DNA of 59,982 nucleotides from Caldifarciminota bacterium UBA1063 (lineage in GTDB: Bacteria > Hydrothermota > Hydrothermia > UBA1063), in contig DCDE01000014.1 of assembly GCA_002316275.1 (NCBI GenBank), forward strand, positions 1 to 59,982, given 5' to 3'. Shown here piece by piece: positions 1 to 8,361 of this stretch. Both the position numbers and the translations under genes were made by a program. Numbering within the stretch: the first letter of the stretch is position 1; the number at the start of each line of letters is the position of its first letter. A model generated the notes under the pieces. It was not told where the DNA came from. It did not search any database and was given only the letters and a program-made list of their open reading frames with translations.

Positions 1-20
1 GGGGCGGCTTTAGCCGCCCC
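1..20. terminator. Intrinsic terminator-like hairpin
   Basis: A perfect 8-bp GC stem (GGGGCGGC/GCCGCCCC) with a TTTA loop is followed on the plus strand by a pyrimidine-rich, T-containing tail (CCTTTCTTTT). It fits a terminator for a gene left of the window. It could also end the reverse bacterioferritin transcript, but the tail in that direction lies outside the window. Confidence 0.7.
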
Positions 21-47
21 CCTTTCTTTTCTGACAGAATAGAATAA

Positions 48-509
48 CTACTGCTTTGCCAGGTAATTCGCGATACCCATTTGTTTGATTTGATCCAATT
101 GCTCTTCGATTTCATCGATGTGGGCTTCTTCATCTTTCAAGATGTTTTCAAGTAGTGTTTTTGTTCCATTGTCTCCGAGTTCCGTGCAGAGTTTGATAGC
201 TTCATTATAAGATTTTATAGCATCTGATTCTGCATTCCAATCGTACTTGAACATACCTTCAACGTCTTCACCTATAGTTATGTTTTTTAGCTTAGAGACC
301 ACTGGCTTGTATTCTAAGAACAATATTCTCTGTATTAGCATAGCCATATGTTTCATTTCATCCTTCGCCCGCTTCTCTATCATATCGTGAAGTTTGTCAT
401 ATCCCCAGCTTTCGCACATCTCAGCATGAACTATATACTGGTTAATTGCGGTTATTTCATCAGCTAATAGCTCATTAAGTGTATCAATTATCTTACTTTG
501 TCCTTTCAT
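48..509 (-). CDS. bfr: Bacterioferritin (haem-type ferritin)
   Basis: This cytoplasmic iron-storage ferritin oxidises Fe(II) at a diiron centre and stores the mineral in a 24-mer shell. The 153-residue product aligns end to end with E. coli Bfr (about 158 aa). The whole ferroxidase set falls at the classical positions: E18, E51, H54, E94, E127 and H130 (motifs DEMKH at 50-54 and DEEAH at 126-130). M52, the haem-ligand position, is kept, so haem binding between subunits is expected. The ATG follows a strong GGAGGG Shine-Dalgarno and a good promoter at 528-556. The gene appears monocistronic, with a GC hairpin downstream at 1-20. A non-haem ferritin is unlikely because M52 and the Bfr-type N-terminus are present. 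Confidence 0.95.
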   Translation of the reverse strand: MKGQSKIIDTLNELLADEITAINQYIVHAEMCESWGYDKLHDMIEKRAKDEMKHMAMLIQRILFLEYKPVVSKLKNITIGEDVEGMFKYDWNAESDAIKSYNEAIKLCTELGDNGTKTLLENILKDEEAHIDEIEEQLDQIKQMGIANYLAKQ

Positions 510-527
510 TGTACCCTCCTTTTTATT

Positions 528-556
528 ATAATAGTTCAGTGTTTTCGAACTTTCAA
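528..556 (-). promoter_or_regulatory. Sigma70-type promoter of bfr
   Basis: On the minus strand, TTGAAA (551-556) and TATTAT (528-533) are separated by exactly 17 bp. The GGAGGG ribosome-binding site follows within about 10 bases, so the leader should be very short. Confidence 0.6.
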
Positions 557-613
557 GCTGACATAGATTGATTCTTTAAATTAGCTTTGCAGCTCATTAT
601 ATCCGTTGAGCCC

Positions 614-642
614 TTGAAGTTTTATCGATTTACCTTTACCAT
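614..642 (+). promoter_or_regulatory. Possible promoter giving a near-leaderless transcript
   Basis: TTGAAG (614-619), a 17-bp spacer and TACCAT (637-642) lie just 6 bases before the GTG codon at 649. No Shine-Dalgarno is visible before this gene. The -10 box is a poor match, so this is weaker than the similar sites at 6219, 24813 and 42174. Confidence 0.4.
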
Positions 643-648
643 TTATCG

Positions 649-1794
649 GTGGATTTTATTGAAAAGGTAAAGGTTTTGGGTGACGAGGCTAAGTATGATC
701 TCTGTGGAGATTGTTTTGTATCACGAGATGTAAAACGAACAAAAGATATCAATCTTTCTCGGTGGATCTATCCCACTACTCTTCCCGATGGAAAAAGGGT
801 CAAACTTCTTAAGATTCTATTATCAAATATTTGCGAGAATGACTGTGCCTATTGTCCTGTATCCAGATTAACAAGTGTAAGGAGGGTATCCTTCACTCCT
901 CAGGAGCTCACCTATAATTTTATGCGTCTTTATAAGGCTGGGATTGTAAGTGGTTTGTTCCTATCCTCTGGGTTGAGGTCAAATCCTGAGCGTACTATGC
1001 AGGATATGATTGACACAGCGGTTATTTTGAGAAAAAAATACAATTTCAAAGGTTATATTCATCTAAAGATTTTACCGGGCATATCGCTCCAGTCTCTGGA
1101 AGATGCCTTCCGACTTGCTTCAAGGATTTCTATTAATCTTGAGGTTCCAGATGAAAAATATCTTAAGAAACTCTCGAGTGGTAAAAACTTCACGTCCGAC
1201 CTTATGGAGAAACTTACACTTATCTCTAAGCTTAAGAAGAATAATCCCATATTCCTACGAGATGGGTTTACGACCCAGTTTGTCGTTGGCGCGGCTGGAG
1301 AAAGTGATGCAGAAATATTGATAAAGACGCACATTCTCTACAAGGATTTGAAGCTGTCGAGAGTTTATTACAGTGCATTTCAGCCTGCTCCAGGGACTCC
1401 TCTCGAAAATTCTCCTCCAACTCCTCCTATTCGCGAATTCAGACTTTATCAGGCAGATGTACTTATTAGAAAATATGGATTCGGAGTTGATGAAATTATC
1501 TTTGATGAAGAGGGGAATCTCAGCCCTGCGGAGGATCCAAAGACAGCCTGGGCAAAGAGAAATCCAGCATTTTTTCCTGTTGAGGTTGGAAGTGCAACAT
1601 ACGAGGAATTGATCAAGGTTCCTGGGATAGGCCCCAAAAGCGCCCGAAAGATCATCTCGTTAAGGAAAGAAGATTCTCATTTGCACGTTGAAATGCTTAT
1701 TTCGAAGATTCCTACCTTTAGACGCGCCTTACCTTACATAACCATTAAAGGGAAAAGGGTACAATCTCCCTTTGTTGTCCAGACCCTCTTTTAA
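649..1794 (+). CDS. Radical SAM protein with helix-hairpin-helix tail, putative DNA modification/repair
   Basis: The 381-residue protein carries a radical-SAM cluster motif CENDCAYC (CX3CX2C), which should bind a [4Fe-4S] cluster and cleave S-adenosylmethionine. A C-terminal helix-hairpin-helix (VPGIGPKSARKI) suggests nucleic-acid binding. The AKYDLC start and this architecture match the family annotated as 'putative DNA modification/repair radical SAM protein' (I recall TIGR03916), which is commonly encoded beside a UDG-like protein. No such partner is adjacent here, although a family-4 UDG lies at 15070. The GTG start has no Shine-Dalgarno; it was chosen because the family begins with this EK...AKYD segment. 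The stop lies 2 bases before the next ATG. Substrate unknown. Confidence 0.85.
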   Translation: MDFIEKVKVLGDEAKYDLCGDCFVSRDVKRTKDINLSRWIYPTTLPDGKRVKLLKILLSNICENDCAYCPVSRLTSVRRVSFTPQELTYNFMRLYKAGIVSGLFLSSGLRSNPERTMQDMIDTAVILRKKYNFKGYIHLKILPGISLQSLEDAFRLASRISINLEVPDEKYLKKLSSGKNFTSDLMEKLTLISKLKKNNPIFLRDGFTTQFVVGAAGESDAEILIKTHILYKDLKLSRVYYSAFQPAPGTPLENSPPTPPIREFRLYQADVLIRKYGFGVDEIIFDEEGNLSPAEDPKTAWAKRNPAFFPVEVGSATYEELIKVPGIGPKSARKIISLRKEDSHLHVEMLISKIPTFRRALPYITIKGKRVQSPFVVQTLF

Positions 1795-1796
1795 AT

Positions 1797-4223
1797 ATGC
1801 ATCTATTGTTTATTATTTTAATTACAACGTCTTCCCTTGATAGTGCCCTTTTAAGTGAGGCAAATAGAGAAGGTGTAAGAGAGTGGGCAGAATTCGTATA
1901 TGAGCATTCAACTCCTCCTGATAAGATTAGCTTTAGTACGGAGAATTTAATTCTACATCTGAAGACTATCAAGACAAACCTTGATAGCCCCCCTTGGAAG
2001 GATTCTATTCCTGAGGATTTAGTTTATCACTACGTTATCCCTCCGAGGGTTTCGCAGGAGCCACTCGAAAATTTTACGTGGATTTATAGGGATTCGTTGT
2101 ATGCCGTTGTACGGGGTTCGAAAAGCATAAAGGAAGCTATTTTAAAGATTAATGAGTGGTGTTTCACGCGTATTGAATATAGGCCTACTGAGCCCTGGGA
2201 TCAATCGGCTCTTGCGACTTTGCGAAGAGGTTTTGGAAGGTGTGAAGAGATGACGATTCTTTTTATGAAAGCGCTAAGAACGGTTGGTATTCCGGTAAGG
2301 TACGTGTATGTGCCCTGGTGGCCCTTTACCGAGTCGAATCACGCATGGGTTGAGGTATGGACAGGTAAATCCTGGGATGCCCTTGGCTCAGCTGAGCCTA
2401 CTGATTTTAACTTTGCATGGTTTAGTGATCCTGCAAAAAGGGCAGGGATCGTGCTTTCTATTGCATTTGGAGATGTTAAAAATCCTAATGAGCCAGTTCT
2501 AAAGAGTTATGGGACATATACTGTTCTAAACGTAACATCAAATTATACCAACCCTTACGTCCTGGATGTGACTGTGAAGGAAGGAGGTGTTAAGGTTAAA
2601 GATGCAGTTATTTCCTTTAGTGTTTGGAATTATTCTGCTTTTGTGCCACTTTGGTCGGATACCCTTAGAAATGGAGAAGGGTGTTTCCAATTCGGAAGGA
2701 CCGATATTCTCGTATACGCAAAGAAGGAAGGTAAGAAGGCTTTCAGTATCGTGAAACCGGTTGGGGACACCGTTAGAATGACTCTTACGCTCACCGATGG
2801 GAGCTTTCCTGATACTTCTTTCTGGTTCAGAACAGCTCCAGTGGTAAAGGATACCTTTCTCCCTTCTTACACGCCAAACTATGATTCTCTGCTCGCCGTC
2901 CGGAGCGAGGTTTTTAGGAATCTTGATTTTCCGTTTGAGGAAGAGGTTGAGGATAGTACCCTAAGGAGTATATTTAAAGCGTCGAGGGGGAACTGGAGAA
3001 TGCTTTGGAGTTTTTACCAGACTGTTGGTGATTCACTAAGAGAGAGCTTTGAAGAGTTCTTAAAATCACTGGACTTAAAAGACCTTGTAATGATGGATAC
3101 AATAGGTTTAAGGGATGAGCTCTTATTCTTAAGTGTTACGAAAACGTCTTCAATGGTCCCAGCCGAGCTTGTAGACTCGTTTGTACTAAGACAGAGGATA
3201 TACAACGAAGGATTTTGTCTTTACAGAGCAAAGCTCTACAGAGAATTTAGACACTTATTCAAAAGAATTGATGAAAAGAGTGTAAAAGATCTCTTTAAGT
3301 GGACTTTAAGACACATCGAAAGGTCAAATCAAAGAGCCTTTTTTAAACCTTTTCAGAATCCTTTACAAACTTTTGAACTGAGAAATGGTAGTGATATAGA
3401 GATATACACCTTTCTTGTTGGCATTTTGAGGACATTTGGCATACCTGCAAAACTAAAGGCGGATTACGATGGAATTGAATACTGGTTGGGACAGTGGAAA
3501 CAGTATTCTTTCAAATGCGATGAGCCTACTAATGTAAGGGAAACACCTGTTTATATAAAGTTCTTTAGGGAGGATGGAAACCCCGTACCGTACATTGACT
3601 ACTATTACAATTTTTCAATTCAAAGGTTTCTAAGTTTCCCTGAACGCTTAGATCTTGAGCCTATTTCCACTGATTCCCTCAAGTTAGTGTATCTTGAGGA
3701 GGGAGAATATTATATAATGTACGGATTTCGTAATGCTTCAGGGGATGTTTTTGTGAAGTCCAGAAAATTCATCGTGAAACGAGATCCATTGTGCGTAAAC
3801 TTCGATGTGACTATTCCACCGAGTGTTTTAGAGCCAGGCGACCTGGTGGCAAGGAGTTTTGATGTAAATAAACTTGAGGATTTACAAATTATAGATCCAG
3901 CGGATAGTGGGAATGTTTTCCTGTGTTACATAGATTTAAATTCCGAGGCTTCAAAGTCTTCGATAAATGCAGCACTTGATGCCCTGAGCGGGTTTAGGTG
4001 CAAAATCGTCGTATTAACGGATAATGTGAGCACTGCACAAGAATACTTTCAAGGTTCTGGAATTATTCCCGAATTTTTTGAAGCTACCGACTCTTTGGTC
4101 AAATCACTTGACTTAAGCGGAATTCCATCCTTCATACTTATAATGAACCGTAAAGTTGTCTTCTATGTTGAAGGACCTGCATTGAATTTAGGTGCACTTT
4201 TAAAGTACTTTACTCAGCGGTGA
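1797..4223 (+). CDS. Secreted transglutaminase-like protein with thioredoxin-like C-terminus
   Basis: This is an 808-residue protein with a short N-terminal hydrophobic leader (residues 1-17), so probably periplasmic or surface exposed. A transglutaminase-core triad is visible: C149 (RGFGRCEEM), H182 (NHAWVEVW) and D194 (WDALG). A second, cysteine-free copy of the core seems present near residues 530-575 (LVGILRTFGIPAK, then a YWLGQW stretch). The last ~110 residues resemble a thioredoxin fold with a cis-proline-like SGIPSFILI but no CXXC. Related large transglutaminase-like proteins occur in Bacteroidota and candidate phyla; their substrates are not established. It starts 2 bases after the radical SAM gene, implying co-transcription, and its 3' end overlaps the convergent DUF3160 gene by 14 bases. 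Confidence 0.75.
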   Translation: MHLLFIILITTSSLDSALLSEANREGVREWAEFVYEHSTPPDKISFSTENLILHLKTIKTNLDSPPWKDSIPEDLVYHYVIPPRVSQEPLENFTWIYRDSLYAVVRGSKSIKEAILKINEWCFTRIEYRPTEPWDQSALATLRRGFGRCEEMTILFMKALRTVGIPVRYVYVPWWPFTESNHAWVEVWTGKSWDALGSAEPTDFNFAWFSDPAKRAGIVLSIAFGDVKNPNEPVLKSYGTYTVLNVTSNYTNPYVLDVTVKEGGVKVKDAVISFSVWNYSAFVPLWSDTLRNGEGCFQFGRTDILVYAKKEGKKAFSIVKPVGDTVRMTLTLTDGSFPDTSFWFRTAPVVKDTFLPSYTPNYDSLLAVRSEVFRNLDFPFEEEVEDSTLRSIFKASRGNWRMLWSFYQTVGDSLRESFEEFLKSLDLKDLVMMDTIGLRDELLFLSVTKTSSMVPAELVDSFVLRQRIYNEGFCLYRAKLYREFRHLFKRIDEKSVKDLFKWTLRHIERSNQRAFFKPFQNPLQTFELRNGSDIEIYTFLVGILRTFGIPAKLKADYDGIEYWLGQWKQYSFKCDEPTNVRETPVYIKFFREDGNPVPYIDYYYNFSIQRFLSFPERLDLEPISTDSLKLVYLEEGEYYIMYGFRNASGDVFVKSRKFIVKRDPLCVNFDVTIPPSVLEPGDLVARSFDVNKLEDLQIIDPADSGNVFLCYIDLNSEASKSSINAALDALSGFRCKIVVLTDNVSTAQEYFQGSGIIPEFFEATDSLVKSLDLSGIPSFILIMNRKVVFYVEGPALNLGALLKYFTQR

Positions 4224-6129
4224 AACTAATCCATTTTTCCAAGGGAGGTAATACTTTCATCCTTTGCCACTCTTCGTCGGTGAGCCTTTTGTCCATTGGT
4301 TGGGTGAACTCGTAATATGAAAACATGGCACCTTTATAGATCTTTCCATCAGCCGTAATCCACAACTCCAATGGCTTACCAATTCCCACCTGTAATGCCT
4401 GTTTAGTGTTTACATCGGTGTGCACATCTGCTATAAGTGGAAGCACCGTGTCGGCTTCACTTTGCTCAAACTCAGAGGAGAATGTGTAGAGGGCTTCGAG
4501 GAATTCTCCATAATTATATAGAATCTCCCTTTTGTCTTGAGAAATTTGCTTTTTCTCCTCTTGATATTCCGATGCTATGATTACTGTTGATGTAAAGTCC
4601 TTTAAAGACTCAATTTTTTCAGCAATTTCTGAGTTTAAAAGTTCATAATACTTTAGAGTGTCTTCGAAATTTTCAAGAAACAGGATGATTTCTCTGTAAG
4701 TACCTTTAAGGGGTTCAACTTTTACGTCGTTAAATGCAATCTCGGGCAAGAACCCAGTTACCTTTGCAGTATAGCTTTGTTTTGCATAAAGAATTGTATC
4801 GTGCCTCAGCTCAGCCCAGAAACCCTGTTGCGAAACCAGTAATTTATCCTGGTACGCTGTTTGATTTACTTTAAAAGTTTGAGGGAATGGTACGGGCCCA
4901 TTCATAGTTTTAATAATGTAAAGCCAGTGCCAGTAAGCATTTTGATGCCAATCCTCATATGTGAGTTTAGAGAATTCCTTCCTTAAACTATCCATCATAC
5001 AGGCATAATTCTCGTATTTATCTTCTCCATAGATACGGAAAAGGATTTCTTTTGCCCTTTCGTTGTCGAGGACTGCAAGGACGTCCAGACCCTTCGGAAA
5101 TAGTCTTGGCTTTGCCCTTGTTCCTACGTTTGGATAAACGAGATTCTGAAAGATATAAGAGTCTGGAATAAATCTTTGAGACATAAATTTGCATGATAGT
5201 AGTTTTTCTTGAGGTGTGTCTATATCTTCGTAATATGTGGAGAATATTCGTGGTTTTCTCACCGATGTTGCATCTTTCATGAGGGATAAGATCTTTTTAT
5301 CATTTGTAAAATCAGCAAAGAAGTCGGACAAATGCTTGTCGATTAGCGGTAAAAGCTCCACGAAATTAAAGTCATCACTCTTGCCTACCATATAAGAGGT
5401 AACTGCATAAATCTCGTTGTATTTAGAATTTATTTCAGCGTCTGCAGAAATGGTTCTTGCCATAAGAATTGCACACCTTGTTAGGAAGATATTATGGGTC
5501 AACATCTTTTCATCATAAGGTGAAATGTAGAAAGGCATTCTACCGAGCCACATCATTGTTTTAAAGTAGTTTTTTAACTTTTCACTCCTCGTATAGTGGC
5601 CTCTCGGTATGTACTGTGAATAATCCTCAAGTACGTTAAGGACACGAGATGTGTCGAAGCCCTCATGCTTATCAATCAAAGTGAGTTCTTCTAAAACTTC
5701 CTTCCTTACCTCCTTATCCGGTTCCGTTTCGGGATCAAGGAGTATAAGAGCTACATTGATGTATGCGAGATTCGTTCTTGCTGCGCTGCTTATCTCAATA
5801 TTTTTCACCATAGTAAGGTCTTGAAATTTTCCCTTTAGCTCTTTTAGAATAAATTTCAGATCATCGTAAAGGTAATTGGACTCTATGTAGCGCAGTGAGT
5901 AATCATAGATGAGATGAATACCATGGAGAAGTGGATCCACTGTTATATACATAGGTTCATTTTCCCTTTTGATAGCCTTGTATAAACTGTAAAAATTCTG
6001 TTGTTGTGACGGAATTGAGACAAAGCCTATTTCATTTAAAATTTTTTCCTTTTGAGCAAACATTTCACCTTCGGGATTTCCTTTAGTTTTAGACATACAT
6101 AGTAAGCTTAAAACAACTATGAATTTCAT
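4210..6129 (-). CDS. DUF3160 family secreted protein
   Basis: The 639-residue product has a short hydrophobic N-terminus (KFIVVLSLLC) suggesting export. The segment PMYITVDPLLHGIHLIYDY, followed by LRYIES, is the hallmark opening of the DUF3160 family, whose members are about 600-700 residues and of unknown function. The rest is mainly helical with no catalytic motif I recognise. The ATG at 6129 is preceded by a good GAGGAGG site. It is divergent from the propeller gene at 6254 and overlaps the 3' end of the transglutaminase-like gene. Confidence 0.75.
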   Translation of the reverse strand: MKFIVVLSLLCMSKTKGNPEGEMFAQKEKILNEIGFVSIPSQQQNFYSLYKAIKRENEPMYITVDPLLHGIHLIYDYSLRYIESNYLYDDLKFILKELKGKFQDLTMVKNIEISSAARTNLAYINVALILLDPETEPDKEVRKEVLEELTLIDKHEGFDTSRVLNVLEDYSQYIPRGHYTRSEKLKNYFKTMMWLGRMPFYISPYDEKMLTHNIFLTRCAILMARTISADAEINSKYNEIYAVTSYMVGKSDDFNFVELLPLIDKHLSDFFADFTNDKKILSLMKDATSVRKPRIFSTYYEDIDTPQEKLLSCKFMSQRFIPDSYIFQNLVYPNVGTRAKPRLFPKGLDVLAVLDNERAKEILFRIYGEDKYENYACMMDSLRKEFSKLTYEDWHQNAYWHWLYIIKTMNGPVPFPQTFKVNQTAYQDKLLVSQQGFWAELRHDTILYAKQSYTAKVTGFLPEIAFNDVKVEPLKGTYREIILFLENFEDTLKYYELLNSEIAEKIESLKDFTSTVIIASEYQEEKKQISQDKREILYNYGEFLEALYTFSSEFEQSEADTVLPLIADVHTDVNTKQALQVGIGKPLELWITADGKIYKGAMFSYYEFTQPMDKRLTDEEWQRMKVLPPLEKWISFTAE

Positions 6130-6218
6130 CGCTCCTCCTCATAGATAAATTTTAAGGGCTATTTGAAAATGATTCACATTTTTTCTATAGTGCAAACTTT
6201 TGATAGTATACTTTGCTG

Positions 6219-6247
6219 TTGTAAGTGCAGGGGCGTTGCCATATTAT
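6219..6247 (+). promoter_or_regulatory. Promoter predicting a leaderless mRNA for the 6254 gene
   Basis: TTGTAA (6219-6224) and TATTAT (6242-6247) are spaced by 17 bp. The start ATG at 6254 is 6 bases after the -10 box, so transcription should begin at or within a base or two of the A of ATG. There is no Shine-Dalgarno. Confidence 0.55.
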
Positions 6248-6253
6248 ATAGAA

Positions 6254-8284
6254 ATGGTGTTTTTTTATTTCCTTGTTTCGTTGGTGTTTGAGTCTCAATA
6301 TCTTACAAATTTCCATAATGCGTTTAATAATAAAATATATGCTGATACTTGTTATGTTGCAACGACTGGAGGCGTGGTTTACTTCCCCATAGATGGTATA
6401 TCCGTCCGAGATTCCAATATACTTCTTGAATATGGTGTTTACACGGCAAGTGAAGGTCTTGCAAGCAACAGGATTCGTGATCTCGTTTTTGATGATGAGG
6501 GTACCCTCTTTGTAGTTGCTCAAGACTTTGGATTACAGTACAAAAGAAAAGGAGAAAGGACTTTTCATAATTATAATTTACCTGTTGTAACACTTCGAAA
6601 GGCGCGGTTTATCGATTTCTATGCACCTTCTTATCTGCTCCTTGGGACGGATTACGGACTTTTTGTAGTAAATACCCGTGAAAATCTTTCTCCGGATGAT
6701 GATGGATTGTATCCACCTTTGCTTATACGGGATACGGTTCGTTATATGTATCATGGTAGAGATTTTGAGTATGTGATAACACGAAATTGTGTCTATGGTT
6801 GGACTCCAGATAGTGTATTTCCGCTTGAGATGCCAGTAGATTCAGGAAATTTTGGCCCATTGATAGAAGTGGAGAATGGGCTCATTTACTCTACTTCTAA
6901 TAAGTTGGTTTCAGTGTATGGAGATGTTGTTAAGACCTTTACATTGAATGACATCTCACATATTGTGGCAAGGGGCGATACCATTTTAATTGCTTCTCAA
7001 GGTGGAGTATATAGACTTTGGAATGGTTCACTTAGCAGAATTCTAAATGGTCTCTCTTCTCTTATTATCCCACTCGAGGATTGGATTATTGTTACTTCCT
7101 ATAGTGTGAATAGAGAATACTCGCCTTATGGGCCGGGGTGGAGGTTTTTTGATGGTACTAATACATACGTATTTAGGAGTCCCTTAGTATTTAATCTGAT
7201 AACAAGCATGAGGGCAAAAAACGGTCTCCTTGCTGTGGGCAGCTTATTATGGGTGAGAGATACTACTTCTTCATTTTCCAAGGTCGTAATAATACATGAC
7301 GACACGACTTTTGTCGCCGAGAGCTTGGGTGCTGTTAATGATGCAGTGTGGTGTGTGGATATCGATGATAGTGGTAAGGTTTGGGTAGGTTTGGTTGGTG
7401 ACAATGACCTTGGGATATATATTCTAGATAGCTATGGGAGATATATGGAGCGTATATCGAAATTGCCATCGGGGAATATCTGTTATATATCTATTCAGCA
7501 GGATACTGTTGTTGCACTTTGGCAGCAAGGAATATACCGCATTCATAAAAGTAACGATAGTTATTCCTATGAGGAAATTTTCAGAGTGGACTATCCATTC
7601 TTTGTTACTCAGGTAGGTAATGAAGGGTATCTCATTGGAACGGAAAATGAAGGGTTAATTAAAATAGACAGGGCAGGCAACGTGCTCCTTAGAGTTAATC
7701 CTGCAGAATTGAACTCGTCTCTTGTAAGTGTTGCAAGGGAGCGAAATGGGAACATTTATATTGGAGCGACCTCAGGCCTATTCATATATAGGAGCGCGGA
7801 TTTAAAAAAGGTTGTCGATGGTAATGTAAGAGATATCGAGTTTAAAAGAGAATATGTTTTAGTTCAACAAGATTCAAATGTTTCAATAATAGTAGATGAT
7901 TCCCTAATCTATTCTTTCACATATCTAAATTCCCCCGTTACTTCTGTTGATGAAGCGTACTATATTGTCCGTGATGTTCTTGAGGTACTCGATGATGGTT
8001 CTATATACTTAGGTGGTGAGCAAGGCATCCTTGGGATGAAGTTTTTGTATCCTGTTGTATCTAAAAGGAGTCTCCGTGTGTTTCCAAATCCCTGCGTTAA
8101 GGGTGCAAAAGCATACGTAGACTCTCCTATAGAGCCTGTTGTATACAACCTTGCGATGCAAAAGATGCCTTTCAAGGCAGAGAAAGACGGTGATACTTTT
8201 TGTTTTGACACTAGTACGTGGGAGAAGGGACTTTACATAATTTTTGTTGAAAATAAAGAACCTGCAAAGCTTTTGATCAAATAG
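6254..8284 (+). CDS. Secreted beta-propeller-like protein with C-terminal sorting-like domain
   Basis: About 676 residues. Repeated short beta segments such as GGVVYFPI, GGVYRLWNG and GNIYIGATSGLFIY are typical of two-component-regulator-type propeller repeats. The last ~75 residues (RVFPNPC ... STWEKGLYIIFVENKE ... KLLIK) resemble a type A C-terminal sorting domain of the type IX secretion kind, or a related FlgD/Ig-like tail. The reading frame is open back to a TTG at 6200, but ATG 6254 is preferred because it opens a normal signal peptide (VFFYFLVSLVF) and sits at the predicted transcription start. Likely exported and possibly surface anchored; ligand unknown. No type IX machinery is visible in this window. 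Confidence 0.65.
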   Translation: MVFFYFLVSLVFESQYLTNFHNAFNNKIYADTCYVATTGGVVYFPIDGISVRDSNILLEYGVYTASEGLASNRIRDLVFDDEGTLFVVAQDFGLQYKRKGERTFHNYNLPVVTLRKARFIDFYAPSYLLLGTDYGLFVVNTRENLSPDDDGLYPPLLIRDTVRYMYHGRDFEYVITRNCVYGWTPDSVFPLEMPVDSGNFGPLIEVENGLIYSTSNKLVSVYGDVVKTFTLNDISHIVARGDTILIASQGGVYRLWNGSLSRILNGLSSLIIPLEDWIIVTSYSVNREYSPYGPGWRFFDGTNTYVFRSPLVFNLITSMRAKNGLLAVGSLLWVRDTTSSFSKVVIIHDDTTFVAESLGAVNDAVWCVDIDDSGKVWVGLVGDNDLGIYILDSYGRYMERISKLPSGNICYISIQQDTVVALWQQGIYRIHKSNDSYSYEEIFRVDYPFFVTQVGNEGYLIGTENEGLIKIDRAGNVLLRVNPAELNSSLVSVARERNGNIYIGATSGLFIYRSADLKKVVDGNVRDIEFKREYVLVQQDSNVSIIVDDSLIYSFTYLNSPVTSVDEAYYIVRDVLEVLDDGSIYLGGEQGILGMKFLYPVVSKRSLRVFPNPCVKGAKAYVDSPIEPVVYNLAMQKMPFKAEKDGDTFCFDTSTWEKGLYIIFVENKEPAKLLIK

Positions 8285-8308
8285 ACACTTTAGTAGTTAA
8301 ATTACTCT

Positions 8309-8337
8309 TTGTATGTTCACAGCGTCGGTTTTATAAT
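8309..8337 (+). promoter_or_regulatory. Promoter of the ppdK-tRNA-Thr unit
   Basis: TTGTAT (8309-8314), a 17-bp spacer and a perfect TATAAT (8332-8337) precede an AGGAGG site and the ATG at 8362. Confidence 0.65.
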
Positions 8338-8361
8338 TTTAGGCAAAGGAGGACATGAAAT

